From: Bacillota bacterium
Lineage (GTDB): Bacteria; Bacillota; Clostridia; Peptostreptococcales; Thermotaleaceae
Reading direction: 5' to 3'
Assembly (NCBI GenBank): GCA_023623095.1
Contig: JAMNXX010000161.1
Coordinates: 1-10,607, forward strand
Length of the DNA: 10,607 nt
Program-made: the position numbers and the translations under genes
In this document: positions 1 through 6,585 of the stretch, piece after piece
How the letters are laid out: every line of letters begins with the position of its first letter
Position numbering within the stretch: position 1 is the stretch's first letter
Notes under the pieces: model-generated
The model's database searches: none
What the model was told of the DNA's origin: nothing
What the model saw: the letters and a program-made list of their open reading frames with translations, nothing else

Positions 1-1
1 G

Positions 2-1003
2 GCTGTTTCTAATGGAACGGCGGCGCTGCATGCAGCTTGCTATGCAGCGGGAATTGTGGAAGGAGACGAGGTGATCGTAACGCCGATCACATTTGCTGCT
101 TCTGCAAATTGCATATTATATCGTGGAGGGGTACCTGTATTTGCAGATATCGATCCCAAAACTTACAATATTGCTCCAAAAGAAATTAGAAAAAAAATTA
201 CGGCGAAAACGAAAGCGATCATACCGGTGCATTTTACCGGGCAACCTTGTGATATGGATGAAATCAATAAAATTGCCAAAGAATATAATTTAATGGTCAT
301 AGAAGATGCAGCCCACGCGCTAGGGGCAAAATATAAAGGAAGAAGGGTAGGTAGCATATCGGACATGACCACTTTTAGCTTTCATCCTGTAAAACATATT
401 ACAGCAGGGGAAGGCGGAATGATTACGACAAATGATCAAGAGCTGTATCATCAATTGATGTTATTTAGAAGTCATGGCATTACAAGAAATAAGGAATTGC
501 TACATAACAAAGAAGAAGGTCCGTGGTATTATGAGCAGTTGGATTTGGGATACAATTACCGTATTACGGATATTCAGTGTGCATTAGGGTTGAGTCAATT
601 AAAGAAATTAGAGAAATTCGTTGCGCGGCGAAAAGAAATTGTTGCGCAATACAATCAGGCATTTAAAGAAATAGAAGGAGTAGTCATTCCTTATCAAGAT
701 AAATATGCAGATTCCAGCTGGCACTTATATGTAATCCAATTAGAGTTAGATAAATTGAAAGTGGGAAGAAAAGAAATATTTGAGGCATTAAAGGAATTGA
801 ATATAGGAGTGAACGTACACTATATTCCCGTATATTATTTTCCGTATTATCAAAAACTGGGATATCAGAAAGGCCTATGCCCAAATGCAGAGCATTTATA
901 TGAAAGAATGATTACATTGCCTTTGTTCCCACAAATGACGGATGTGGATGTAGAGAGAGTGATCAATTCTGTCAGCAGGGTTTTGGGAACATACAGAAAG
1001 TAA
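2..1003 (+). CDS. pseC: PseC-like DegT/DnrJ/EryC1 aminotransferase, 5' end missing
   Basis: PLP-dependent sugar aminotransferase of the DegT/DnrJ/EryC1 family. The best match by motif memory is PseC, which aminates the C4 keto sugar UDP-2-acetamido-2,6-dideoxy-beta-L-arabino-hex-4-ulose in pseudaminic acid synthesis for flagellin glycosylation. The reading frame is open from base 2, so the apparent GTG start at 56 is internal and roughly the first 40-50 residues lie outside the window. Visible signatures are AVSNGTAALHAA at the left edge, EDAAHALGA with the Asp that contacts the PLP ring nitrogen, and SFHPVKHIT, whose Lys (codon 392-394) should form the Schiff base. The C-terminal half carries the GYNYRITDIQCALGL block typical of the family. 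No gene follows on the same strand within 1 kb. Family membership is certain; the PseC assignment is inferred from the motifs and could be another 4-keto-sugar aminotransferase. Confidence 0.85.
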   Translation, partial: AVSNGTAALHAACYAAGIVEGDEVIVTPITFAASANCILYRGGVPVFADIDPKTYNIAPKEIRKKITAKTKAIIPVHFTGQPCDMDEINKIAKEYNLMVIEDAAHALGAKYKGRRVGSISDMTTFSFHPVKHITAGEGGMITTNDQELYHQLMLFRSHGITRNKELLHNKEEGPWYYEQLDLGYNYRITDIQCALGLSQLKKLEKFVARRKEIVAQYNQAFKEIEGVVIPYQDKYADSSWHLYVIQLELDKLKVGRKEIFEALKELNIGVNVHYIPVYYFPYYQKLGYQKGLCPNAEHLYERMITLPLFPQMTDVDVERVINSVSRVLGTYRK

Positions 1004-1076
1004 ACACAATTGGAATCGTTTAGGTGCTTTTAAGTGGGAATACGTCTTGGAAGCATATAGAAAGCAAGCATAAACA

Positions 1077-1161
1077 CGGGGCAGGCACAGTGTCTGGCAT
1101 AGATTCCTTCAATTCGGAGCGTTTAAAGACTAGTTTTTAAAACCAGGCTATTTTTTATTAT
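1077..1161 (+). repeat. Dispersed intergenic repeat, copy 1
   Basis: Copy 1 of an element seen three times in this window. It starts CGGGGCAGGCACAGTG, identical to copy 2, runs through TTCCTTCAATTCGGAGCG, and ends in an A/T palindrome, TTTAAAGACT facing AGTTTTTAAA (one G-U pair in RNA). Its tail, GGCTATTTTTTATTATC, matches copy 3. It lies 73 bases downstream of the aminotransferase stop. The function is unknown; a REP/MITE-like element or a transcript 3' end processing site is possible. Confidence 0.75.
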
Positions 1162-1171
1162 CGAGCCAATA

Positions 1172-1197
1172 AAAACCGCCTTATTAAAGGCGGTTTT
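1172..1197. terminator. Bidirectional intrinsic terminator
   Basis: A perfect 11-bp inverted repeat, AAAACCGCCTT and AAGGCGGTTTT, surrounds an ATTA loop. It has a G/C core with T-runs on both strands, so it can end transcripts from the left (+ strand) and from the reverse-strand gene whose stop is at 1203-1205. Confidence 0.9.
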
Positions 1198-1202
1198 CAT
1201 TA

Positions 1203-1851
1203 TCAATACCAGCTAGCGTACAATCTGGCCTTATTTAATTTATTTTTTACTACCTGATAATCTACATTTTCACTATAATAACTTATTCGAATCGCTTCTT
1301 CGATATAATCTAATGCTTTTAGAGCATTAAAAATAAGGGTTCGATGATCCACATCGGCAGTTTTAGAGTAAATTTTATTTTCTATTTCTGCCCTTCTCCG
1401 CTCTAATTTGAAAGCAGTATTGTAATCTAATTGTTTTTTACCTAGATTTATATTATTTAAATAATCGAGGAATGCATTTGTTTCATTTTGTATTTCTAAG
1501 TATAAATCGCTGTATTCTGTGCCTGAGACATTCCAACTCATAGAAGGTTCTATATAACTGTAAACCGGGTATTCCCTAGGCTCGCATTTGTAAACATATA
1601 TCATTTTATTTCTTCCATCCCAATCCACTTCTGCGTCTAATGCTTTAGCTGCTTTTTTTAAGGGGACGTATGTAGTCCCTTTAAGTCCCTTTATGCACAA
1701 AATAATCAAACTTTACAGGGGTACCTTCTACTACCAGGGTAAAAGGATTCAATGTTACGGATATGTTTTTCTGCGTTCCTGCAGCAAAAGCGGTAATGGA
1801 TAAAGCGAAGATGAAAGATGCAGTCAAGAAACCTTTTACAAAATTTTTCAT
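1203..1851 (-). pseudogene. Secreted copper-amine-oxidase N-terminal-like domain protein, frameshifted
   Basis: A reverse-strand gene that starts at ATG 1851 behind an excellent SD (AGGAGG at 1860-1865, 8 bases away). The first 56 codons encode a signal peptide (MKNFVKGFL, a hydrophobic stretch, then AFA-A) and the beginning of a copper-amine-oxidase N-terminal-like domain (LVVEGTPVKFDYFVHKGT). A stop follows at once. The domain resumes in another frame as TYVPLKKAAKALDAEVDWDG. The break coincides with an exact 10-bp tandem duplication at 1674-1693. Removing one copy joins the halves into VHKGTTYVPLKKAA and gives a 212-residue protein. The rest (about 120 residues, charged, probably helical) is not recognised. 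Such domains are usually extracellular or cell-wall modules in Firmicutes. Both halves remain otherwise open, so the lesion looks recent, or could be reversible slippage. Confidence 0.85.
1674..1693. repeat. Exact 10-bp tandem duplication causing a frameshift
   Basis: AGTCCCTTTA occurs twice back to back on the + strand (1674-1683 and 1684-1693). Ten bases shift the reading frame by one. Dropping one unit restores a single uninterrupted reading frame through the reverse-strand gene. Confidence 0.95.
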
Positions 1852-1859
1852 GAACAGAT

Positions 1860-1904
1860 CCTCCTTTGTTTTTTGTCCCACTGCCAAAGCGAGGAGGGCG
1901 GTGG
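1860..1904 (-). promoter_or_regulatory. 5' leader with possible anti-SD pairing
   Basis: The reverse-strand leader of the broken secreted gene contains CCCTCCTCGCTTTG (complement of about 1885-1898). It can pair with CAAAGGAGG covering the SD: CCTCC with GGAGG, plus TTTG with CAAA across a 4-base bulge. An alternative hairpin pairs 1878-1885 with 1897-1904. This could hide the ribosome site, but no sequence comparison supports it. Confidence 0.3.
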
Positions 1905-1940
1905 TATATTGTTGTATTGGGATTAGTTTCCATACACAGT

Positions 1941-1949
1941 ATTATATCA
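1941..1949 (-). promoter_or_regulatory. Extended -10 promoter for the secreted pseudogene
   Basis: Read on the reverse strand this is TGATATAAT, a perfect TATAAT with an upstream TGN extension, about 90 bases before the ATG at 1851. No good -35 hexamer lies 17 bases further up, so the assignment rests on the extended -10 alone. Confidence 0.5.
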
Positions 1950-2189
1950 TCATCTCGAGACATCTGAAGGCAAGGGCAGATTTTGACGTTAGGCTAACCA
2001 TTAAAATATAAATAAAATAATTTATTTATGCAAACAAGTTTTTCTATTTATGTTGATGTTTCATGAAACGCACAATGCTATAAACAATGCAAAAGCGACG
2101 CAAATGATGTATAAAAATATTCTCATAAATAAATATTCATCATGTAAAATTATCGATGAAGATATGGATTAAGCAAAAAATTTTTCATA
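1950..2189. other. Long A+T-rich non-coding gap
   Basis: No gene is supported here. It contains three small palindromes: GTTAGGCTAAC (1988-1998), ATAAATAAA facing TTTATTTAT (2008-2029), and the 12-bp perfect palindrome GTTTCATGAAAC (2058-2069). The first includes AGGCTAACC, nine bases also found in the motif upstream of the inositol synthase gene. The gap probably represents decayed sequence 5' to the Rpn remnant. Confidence 0.5.
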
Positions 2190-2198
2190 TGGTATAAT
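2190..2198 (+). promoter_or_regulatory. Extended -10 promoter element
   Basis: TGGTATAAT is a perfect -10 with TGN extension, about 55 bases ahead of the Rpn tail fragment. The -35 position is weak. It may be the surviving promoter of the former full-length nuclease gene. Confidence 0.45.
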
Positions 2199-2252
2199 AT
2201 AACTAAGAAACTACCACATTATTTTCGCTCATTATTCCGCCGGTAATTTACC

Positions 2253-2474
2253 ATGGGGAAGATCGATGGAATAAGGAGCGAAGAGATAATGACCATAGCA
2301 GAACAGCTAATTAAAGAAGGTATGGAGAAGGGTATAGAAAAAGGCATATTAGAAGGAAAGAAGAAAGCAGCTAAAAACTTCCTGAAGTTAGGTCTAACTG
2401 TAAAGCAGGTAGCAGAGGCAGCGGAGCTATCTATTGAAGAAGTTGAACAATTGAAGAAAGAAATTAAAAATTAG
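2253..2474 (+). pseudogene. C-terminal remnant of an Rpn/PD-(D/E)XK nuclease-transposase
   Basis: This 73-residue reading frame consists almost only of the tail typical of Rpn (YhgA-like, recombination-promoting nuclease) proteins: MTIAEQLIKEG, a run of GMEKGIEKGILEGK repeats, then AAKNFLKLGLTVKQVAEAAE and EEVEQLKKEI. Full-length members are about 300 residues and carry a PD-(D/E)XK nuclease domain in front of this tail. That domain is absent. An in-frame stop at 2244-2246 precedes the ATG, and there is no convincing SD. I infer an internal deletion between the promoter region and the tail. Expression as a small helical protein cannot be excluded, but decay is the simpler reading. Repeat copy 2 begins about 10 bases after the stop. 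Confidence 0.7.
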
Positions 2475-2483
2475 CATACAAAT

Positions 2484-2560
2484 ACGGGGCAGGCACAGTG
2501 ACTGATATAGGTTCCCTCAACCTGGAGCGGTTAAAAACTGTTTTTTAAATTAGGCATAAG
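2484..2560 (+). repeat. Dispersed intergenic repeat, copy 2
   Basis: ACGGGGCAGGCACAGTG is identical to copy 1. It continues as CTGATATAGGTTCCCTCAA, GGAGCGGTTAAAAACTG and TTTTTTAAAT. TTAAAAA can pair with TTTTTAA, so the palindrome is kept with different bases. It lies directly after the Rpn remnant and ends about 45 bases before the yjfB start. The last part (GGCATAAGG...) diverges from the other two copies. Confidence 0.75.
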
Positions 2561-2607
2561 GACCCTATTTTTAGAGTGTGGATTTATGAAAACAGGGAGA
2601 TGATTAT

Positions 2608-2805
2608 ATGGATATAGCAGCCCTATCGATGGGGCTGAGTCAAATGAAAATTGCTCAGCAAGCGAGTATTTCTGTCATGAAGATGGCAATGGATGCGGCT
2701 GAAATGCAAGCAGTCAATCTGATGAAGTTATTAGAAACCAACTCCAAGATGATGGAACAATCCGTACAACCCCATCTCGGTGCAAATTTGGATATCAAAC
2801 TTTGA
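2608..2805 (+). CDS. yjfB: YjfB-family putative motility protein
   Basis: A 65-residue protein matching the small YjfB family: MDIAALSMGLSQMKIAQQASISVMKM, then a Met/Ala-rich amphipathic helix (MAMDAAEMQAVNLMKLLETN) and an ending near PHLGANLDIKL. Family members are about 60-70 residues, and I recall them as belonging to the sigma-D/motility regulon in Bacillus; their biochemical role is not known. No signal peptide or membrane segment is visible. The start has a good SD (AGGGAGA at 2594-2600, 7 bases away). The gene is monocistronic, with an intrinsic terminator beginning at its last base. The chemoreceptor and the PseC-like gene in the same window fit a motile organism, but they are not in an operon with it. 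Repeat copy 2 provides its upstream DNA. Confidence 0.85.
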   Translation: MDIAALSMGLSQMKIAQQASISVMKMAMDAAEMQAVNLMKLLETNSKMMEQSVQPHLGANLDIKL

Positions 2806-2833
2806 AAAAGACGCTATCACAGGGTCTTTTTTC
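2805..2833 (+). terminator. Intrinsic terminator after yjfB
   Basis: AAAAAGAC (2805-2812) pairs with GTCTTTTT (2824-2831) around an 11-base loop and runs into TTCTTCTTTT. The stem starts on the last base of the stop codon. Confidence 0.75.
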
Positions 2834-2897
2834 TTCTTTTCTGGACAAAGCTACCCATCGCCTGCGGATACATACGAGAGCGATAGTGTTTTTTTGG

Positions 2898-2976
2898 ACA
2901 AAGGAATGATTTTGTGCTGAGGGGTCGAATAGGGTGAAGGAGACTTCTGATGCGCCAATAAAAATCATCCCTTTGT
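2898..2976 (+). promoter_or_regulatory. Long inverted repeat in the sirtuin leader
   Basis: ACAAAGGAATGATTTT (2898-2913) and AAAATCATCCCTTTGT (2961-2976) are inverted copies with one mismatch over 16 bp, separated by 47 bases rich in G. The right arm ends 34 bases before the sirtuin ATG. It could be a leader RNA structure, an attenuator or a mobile-element scar. No known riboswitch consensus was recognised. Confidence 0.45.
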
Positions 2977-3010
2977 TCTTGAAAGAAAAGAAAAAAGGAG
3001 AGATATTTTT

Positions 3011-3784
3011 ATGAAGGAAAATGAAAATCTTGAGGCAGCAAGAGAAAATACAGGAGTCGATGATCAGATAAAGGAATTAGCCGCACTGATTAAAGATTCA
3101 AATAAAACGATTGTGCTTACAGGAGCGGGTATGGATACGGAGAGCAATATCCCGGATTTTAGGAGCAAAGACGGCTGGTGGAGAAAGATGGATCCCAGGG
3201 CTGTCGCCAGCATCGATACATTTTACCAAAATTATGATCTGTTCTGGGAGTTTTATAAGATGCGGTACAATCTGCTGCAGGAATGCGCACCTCACAGGGG
3301 GCATTATATTTTAGCGGAGTGGGAGGAGAAGGGGCTTATTCACGGGATTGCCACTCAAAACATCTCTAGGCTTCATGCGCTGGCGGGAAGCAAAAAAGTA
3401 TATGAACTGCACGGCAATATCCGGACATTCCGATGCAATCACTGCCATCGGGATGCCAGCGTAGAAGAATACTTGGAGAAGAAAAACTGTCAATACTGCG
3501 GGAAGAAGGCATTGCGGCCAAAGGTTACTTTGTTTGGCGAATCCCTGCCTGCCGATGCTTGGGACAATAGCATAAGGGAAGTGCAGAGCTCCGATCTTTT
3601 GATGGTAATCGGTACGAGCCTAGAGGTGTATCCGGTCAATGCGATACCAAAGATGGCGGGAGGGAAGACGGCTTTTATCAATAATGAAGATAGGGGTAGG
3701 GATTATCATTTTGACGTTCGGATCAAGGGGAAGGCAAAGGAAGTTTTGAGCAAGTTGGATGGGATTTTAAATGAGATGGAGTAA
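3011..3784 (+). CDS. SIR2-family NAD-dependent protein deacylase (sirtuin), atypical
   Basis: A 257-residue sirtuin predicted to remove acyl groups from lysine side chains, using NAD and giving nicotinamide and O-acyl-ADP-ribose. Rossmann and catalytic motifs appear in order: GAGMDTESNIPDFRS (38-52), TQNIS (115-119), the catalytic His in YELHG (His134), a zinc module with Cys142, Cys145, Cys160 and Cys163, RPKVTLFGE (169-177), VIGTSLEVYP (199-208) and INNE (223-226). The usual TQNID sequence reads TQNIS here, so the Asp that helps bind and cleave the nicotinamide end is replaced by Ser119; activity could be reduced or altered. The start has AAGGAG at 2995-3000, 10 bases away. The first 20 residues are a charged extension. 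The gene is flanked by terminators and looks monocistronic. Confidence 0.9.
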   Translation: MKENENLEAARENTGVDDQIKELAALIKDSNKTIVLTGAGMDTESNIPDFRSKDGWWRKMDPRAVASIDTFYQNYDLFWEFYKMRYNLLQECAPHRGHYILAEWEEKGLIHGIATQNISRLHALAGSKKVYELHGNIRTFRCNHCHRDASVEEYLEKKNCQYCGKKALRPKVTLFGESLPADAWDNSIREVQSSDLLMVIGTSLEVYPVNAIPKMAGGKTAFINNEDRGRDYHFDVRIKGKAKEVLSKLDGILNEME

Positions 3785-3843
3785 AGGGGAAACAGGGCAG
3801 GGACGCGAGATTCGGTTTGGCAGATGCGATCTTAGATGAAAAT

Positions 3844-3886
3844 AAAAGGGACGGCTGTGGGAAATATCCCAAAACCGTCCCTTTCC
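3844..3886. terminator. Bidirectional terminator between sirtuin and inositol genes
   Basis: A two-tier hairpin: AAAGGGACGG pairs with CCGTCCCTTT, and TGGGA with TCCCA inside it. On the reverse strand the stem is followed by TTTTATTTT, and on + by TTTCCCTT. It can stop the + strand sirtuin transcript and the reverse-strand inositol transcript, which converge here. The GGGACGG core resembles common clostridial palindromic intergenic elements. Confidence 0.85.
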
Positions 3887-3935
3887 CTTATATAAGATGA
3901 GGAGGGGGGAAAGACAGATTTCTTGTGCTAGAGTT

Positions 3936-5333
3936 TTAGTTGATATTGTCAGCATCAGCCTGAAAATATTTCCGGGCGATGATGAGGCGAATGATCACTT
4001 GCAGATTTGATAAAACGGCCAATAGGATCAAAATAGCAAACAGCTGATTGAGGATGCCTCCTATCATGATGATGGCAAGTCTTCCGTCCCGGTTTACAGG
4101 CAGATAGCTAAACAGGCCCTCCTGTTCATGTGGAATATAGTCCTTTCCCGCCAAGTTTGCAAATTTTTCTTTTGCCAGCATAGAAAAGGGGGAGGCGGTT
4201 AATGCAAGAAATCCTGCGATGAATACGGCGGTAGGGGAAGCTGTTTCTGATAGGAGGCATCCTGCTGTAATGCCGCCGATTAGGGCAGCATCTGCATAGC
4301 GGTCCAGGATAGAGTCAAAATAAGCACCGAATCGGCTTTCTTGAAATTTTAGCCGGGCAATTTCCCCATCGACGCCGTCGATAACGGAAGCCAGCTGAGC
4401 GAGAAGTCCTCCAAGGAGGGGATGTCGGAAGTAAAAGAGAAAAGCGCTAAATAACGCTATACAAAAGCTGATGACCGAGATCCCATTGGGCGTGATCGAA
4501 AAACGGGAAATCCAGGCGCTGATGGGGATAGACAGGCGGCGGTTGAAATAGCGGGAGATTGCGCCGTCTTTTTCCTTTGACAAGCTCTTTAAAAGCAGGC
4601 GTTTTGCTTGCTCTAGGTCATTCTTGTTGTCGATATCCTGCCACAGGTAATTTTGAAAGAAAAAAGCTTGAAGGTTTCCGTTGCCGATAACCGGCTGTAG
4701 TGCACTGCTTAGGCTTCCGTCCCCCTTTTCAATTTCCTTTTCCAAAATATCAAATATGCTGTGGTGGAAGTTAAACATTCCGGAATCGATTCCGGTGAAA
4801 TTATCGAGCTTCTTCCCCAATTCGGTAATCCTTTCATCCGCGCTGAAAACTTTTGTCGCTTCGTCTACGTCCAATTCTTCCCTCGGCTGGCTGTCTACCG
4901 CAAGGAAGTAAATTTGTTCAGCCTCCGATTCGGGAGCTTTTTTGATTTTATCTGTAATATGCTCCGAAAAAGCGCTGAGCAGTGAGGGATCAAAAATATG
5001 ATCCCCCATTAGCAGGAAAAATCTTTCTCCTGGGTTGATCAGTGGCCTTGCAGCGAAAAGGGAGTAAGCGTTTCCTTTTTTCCATTGCAAGTTTTCAGCA
5101 TACCGGATATTGACTCCAAGATGGGAGCCATCTTTTAAATGCTCCCGGATCGCATCTCCGCGATATCCGGTAACGATGATAAATTCTCGGATCCCTGCTT
5201 TTTTTGCGGCCAAAATAACCCTTTCGATAATGGGGATGCCTAAAATAGGCAGAAGGAGCTTGGAGGGCGCAGGAGCGTCAAATGTGCTGCGCATCCTGCT
5301 GCCTTCTCCAGCGGCCATAATGACTGCCTTCAT
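3936..5333 (-). CDS. Bifunctional inositol-1-phosphate cytidylyltransferase / CDP-inositol phosphotransferase (IPCT-DIPPS)
   Basis: A 465-residue fusion. Residues 1-240 are a nucleotidyltransferase: VIMAAGEGSRM (4-14), Lys25 in PSKLLLP, LLMGDHIFD (107-115) and GIDSGMF (181-187). Residues 260-465 are a membrane CDP-alcohol phosphotransferase with the complete D-xx-DG-xx-AR-x8-G-x3-D-x3-D signature: Asp319, Asp322, Gly323, Ala326, Arg327, Gly336, Asp340, Asp344. Several hydrophobic segments follow (about 283-303, 348-381, 418-455). This order is that of IPCT/DIPPS, which makes CDP-inositol from CTP and L-myo-inositol 1-phosphate and transfers it to a second inositol phosphate, giving phospho-di-myo-inositol phosphate. 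It overlaps the upstream synthase gene by one base (TAATG), so the two are translationally coupled; GAGGGG upstream acts as SD. Another acceptor, giving an inositol phospholipid, is the main alternative. Confidence 0.85.
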   Translation of the reverse strand: MKAVIMAAGEGSRMRSTFDAPAPSKLLLPILGIPIIERVILAAKKAGIREFIIVTGYRGDAIREHLKDGSHLGVNIRYAENLQWKKGNAYSLFAARPLINPGERFFLLMGDHIFDPSLLSAFSEHITDKIKKAPESEAEQIYFLAVDSQPREELDVDEATKVFSADERITELGKKLDNFTGIDSGMFNFHHSIFDILEKEIEKGDGSLSSALQPVIGNGNLQAFFFQNYLWQDIDNKNDLEQAKRLLLKSLSKEKDGAISRYFNRRLSIPISAWISRFSITPNGISVISFCIALFSAFLFYFRHPLLGGLLAQLASVIDGVDGEIARLKFQESRFGAYFDSILDRYADAALIGGITAGCLLSETASPTAVFIAGFLALTASPFSMLAKEKFANLAGKDYIPHEQEGLFSYLPVNRDGRLAIIMIGGILNQLFAILILLAVLSNLQVIIRLIIARKYFQADADNIN

Positions 5334-6418
5334 TATTTTCCCCTCTTCCCGTTGATGAATTCTTCAACGTATTGGCAAGCAGTACTGTCTGTAAATTGTT
5401 GCGGCGGTGATTTCATCGTAAAGGAAGAGATGGAAGTAAGGGCTCCGCCTTCTCCTCTGTCTTTCGCAACTTTTAGGCATCGGATGGCATCCATGATGAC
5501 GCCTGCGCTGTTTGGAGAATCTTCTACGGACAGCTTCAGTTCAATGGTAATGGGCACTTCTCCAAAGCCGAGCCCTTCCATGAAAATATAGCAGAGTTTG
5601 TTATCCCTGAGGAAAGGAACATAATCGCTTGGGCCAATATGGATTTGGTCATCTGCCAGCGGTATATTTAATTGAGATTGGACCGAATTGGTTTTCGATT
5701 TTTTCTTGGAATCCAGCCGATCCCTGTTGAGCATATTTAAGAAGTCTGTATTTCCGCCGAAGTTGAGCTGATAAGTTTTATTCAGTTTGATTCCCCGTTT
5801 TTCAAACAGATCCGTCAGGACCCGGTGAACGATGGTAGCACCCAATTGGCTCTTGATGTCATCCCCGATGGCAGGGATATTTTTTTCTTCAAATTTTTTT
5901 GCCCACTTCGGATCCGATACGATAAAAGAAGGCATTGCGTTGATAAAGCCCACATTTGCTTCTAAGCAAGCTTCTGCATAATAATGGGCTACTTCTTCGC
6001 TTCCAACGGGAACATAATTGATCAGCATATCTGCTCCGCTTTCTTTTAAGACTTTTACGACATCACAGGGAGGTTGATCGGATACGGAGAAGCTACGTTC
6101 TTCAGCATATTTTTTTGTATGTTCCGAGATGCCGTCCAAAACAGGCCCCATCTGCACAGTGACCGGGAAATCAGGCAAGTCTTTATGGAAGATCGTCGCA
6201 CAGTTTGGATCGCTTAAAAGGGCTTCTTTTAATGATTTTCCTACTTTTCGCCGATCAACGTCAAAAGCAGCAACGACTTCGATGTCTTGCGGTTTGTATC
6301 CGCCTATTTCTTTGTGCATCAGACCAGCTGCATTCGGATTTTCGCGATAAAAAGCGATCCCTTGAACAAGAGCACTGGCACAATTTCCAACTCCTGCAAT
6401 TGCGATTTTAATACTCAT
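5333..6418 (-). CDS. ino1: myo-Inositol-3-phosphate synthase
   Basis: A 361-residue enzyme of the short archaeal/actinobacterial type, which converts D-glucose 6-phosphate to 1D-myo-inositol 3-phosphate (= L-myo-inositol 1-phosphate) using bound NAD. The N-terminal Rossmann glycine motif is IAGVGNCASALVQG (7-20). The catalytic domain shows GDDIKSQLGAT (185-195), LNFGGNTDFLNM (218-229), the Lys-rich strand RLDSKKKSKTNSV (234-246), PSDYVPFLRD (263-272) and DSPNSAGV (300-307). The length is close to the roughly 365 residues of mycobacterial Ino1. The ATG at 6418 has AGGGGG about 8 bases upstream. It is the first gene of a coupled pair with the fused cytidylyltransferase; its product is that enzyme's substrate. 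A 16-bp motif at 6458-6473, shared with the phosphatase gene upstream, lies 40 bases before the start. Confidence 0.93.
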   Translation of the reverse strand: MSIKIAIAGVGNCASALVQGIAFYRENPNAAGLMHKEIGGYKPQDIEVVAAFDVDRRKVGKSLKEALLSDPNCATIFHKDLPDFPVTVQMGPVLDGISEHTKKYAEERSFSVSDQPPCDVVKVLKESGADMLINYVPVGSEEVAHYYAEACLEANVGFINAMPSFIVSDPKWAKKFEEKNIPAIGDDIKSQLGATIVHRVLTDLFEKRGIKLNKTYQLNFGGNTDFLNMLNRDRLDSKKKSKTNSVQSQLNIPLADDQIHIGPSDYVPFLRDNKLCYIFMEGLGFGEVPITIELKLSVEDSPNSAGVIMDAIRCLKVAKDRGEGGALTSISSFTMKSPPQQFTDSTACQYVEEFINGKRGK

Positions 6419-6457
6419 ATATTTTACCCCCTTTATTTTTTAGGAAAATGATGGGTC

Positions 6458-6473
6458 AAAGGTTAGCCTTATC
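6458..6473 (-). promoter_or_regulatory. Candidate operator, copy in the ino1 leader
   Basis: On the reverse (coding) strand this reads GATAAGGCTAACCTTT. It matches 15 of 16 bases of the site at 7515-7530 upstream of the PHP phosphatase gene, in the opposite orientation relative to the gene. The core is AAGG-N4-CCTT. A possible promoter (TTGTTT, 17 bases, GATAAG) would place the site over the -10. The regulator is unknown. Confidence 0.5.
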
Positions 6474-6524
6474 TTCCAACCAAATTCCTTAAACAAAAGG
6501 GTTCATTTTTGATGAAGCATTGGG

Positions 6525-6550
6525 AAATAAAGGCCCCTATGAAAGGGGGG
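6525..6550 (-). terminator. Weak terminator after the PHP gene
   Basis: On the reverse strand CCCCT and AGGGG flank a TTCAT loop, followed by CCTTTATTT. The stem is only 5 bp and the T-run is interrupted, so read-through into ino1 is plausible. Confidence 0.4.
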
Positions 6551-6585
6551 AGGCTTGTTTTATATTAATTTGGGTATTGTTGAGG

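Noticed and set aside
56..1003. GTG at 56 as the start of the aminotransferase
   Set aside because: Conserved aminotransferase sequence (AVSNGTAALHAA) continues in frame upstream to base 2.
2056..2070. TGTTTCATGAAACG resembles a ParB/Spo0J parS site
   Set aside because: The parS consensus TGTTNCACGTGAAACA has a central CG that is missing here, so the half-sites are 2 bp too close; kept only as a palindrome.
2520..2565. Sigma-D-like promoter ahead of yjfB (AAAA, 15 bases, GGCATAAG)
   Set aside because: Only a partial match to TAAA-N15-GCCGATAA, and it overlaps the dispersed repeat; not strong enough to list.
6431..6459. TTGACC as a -35 for ino1
   Set aside because: A -10 at 17 bases would read ATAAAG and start transcription downstream of the SD, too close to the ATG.
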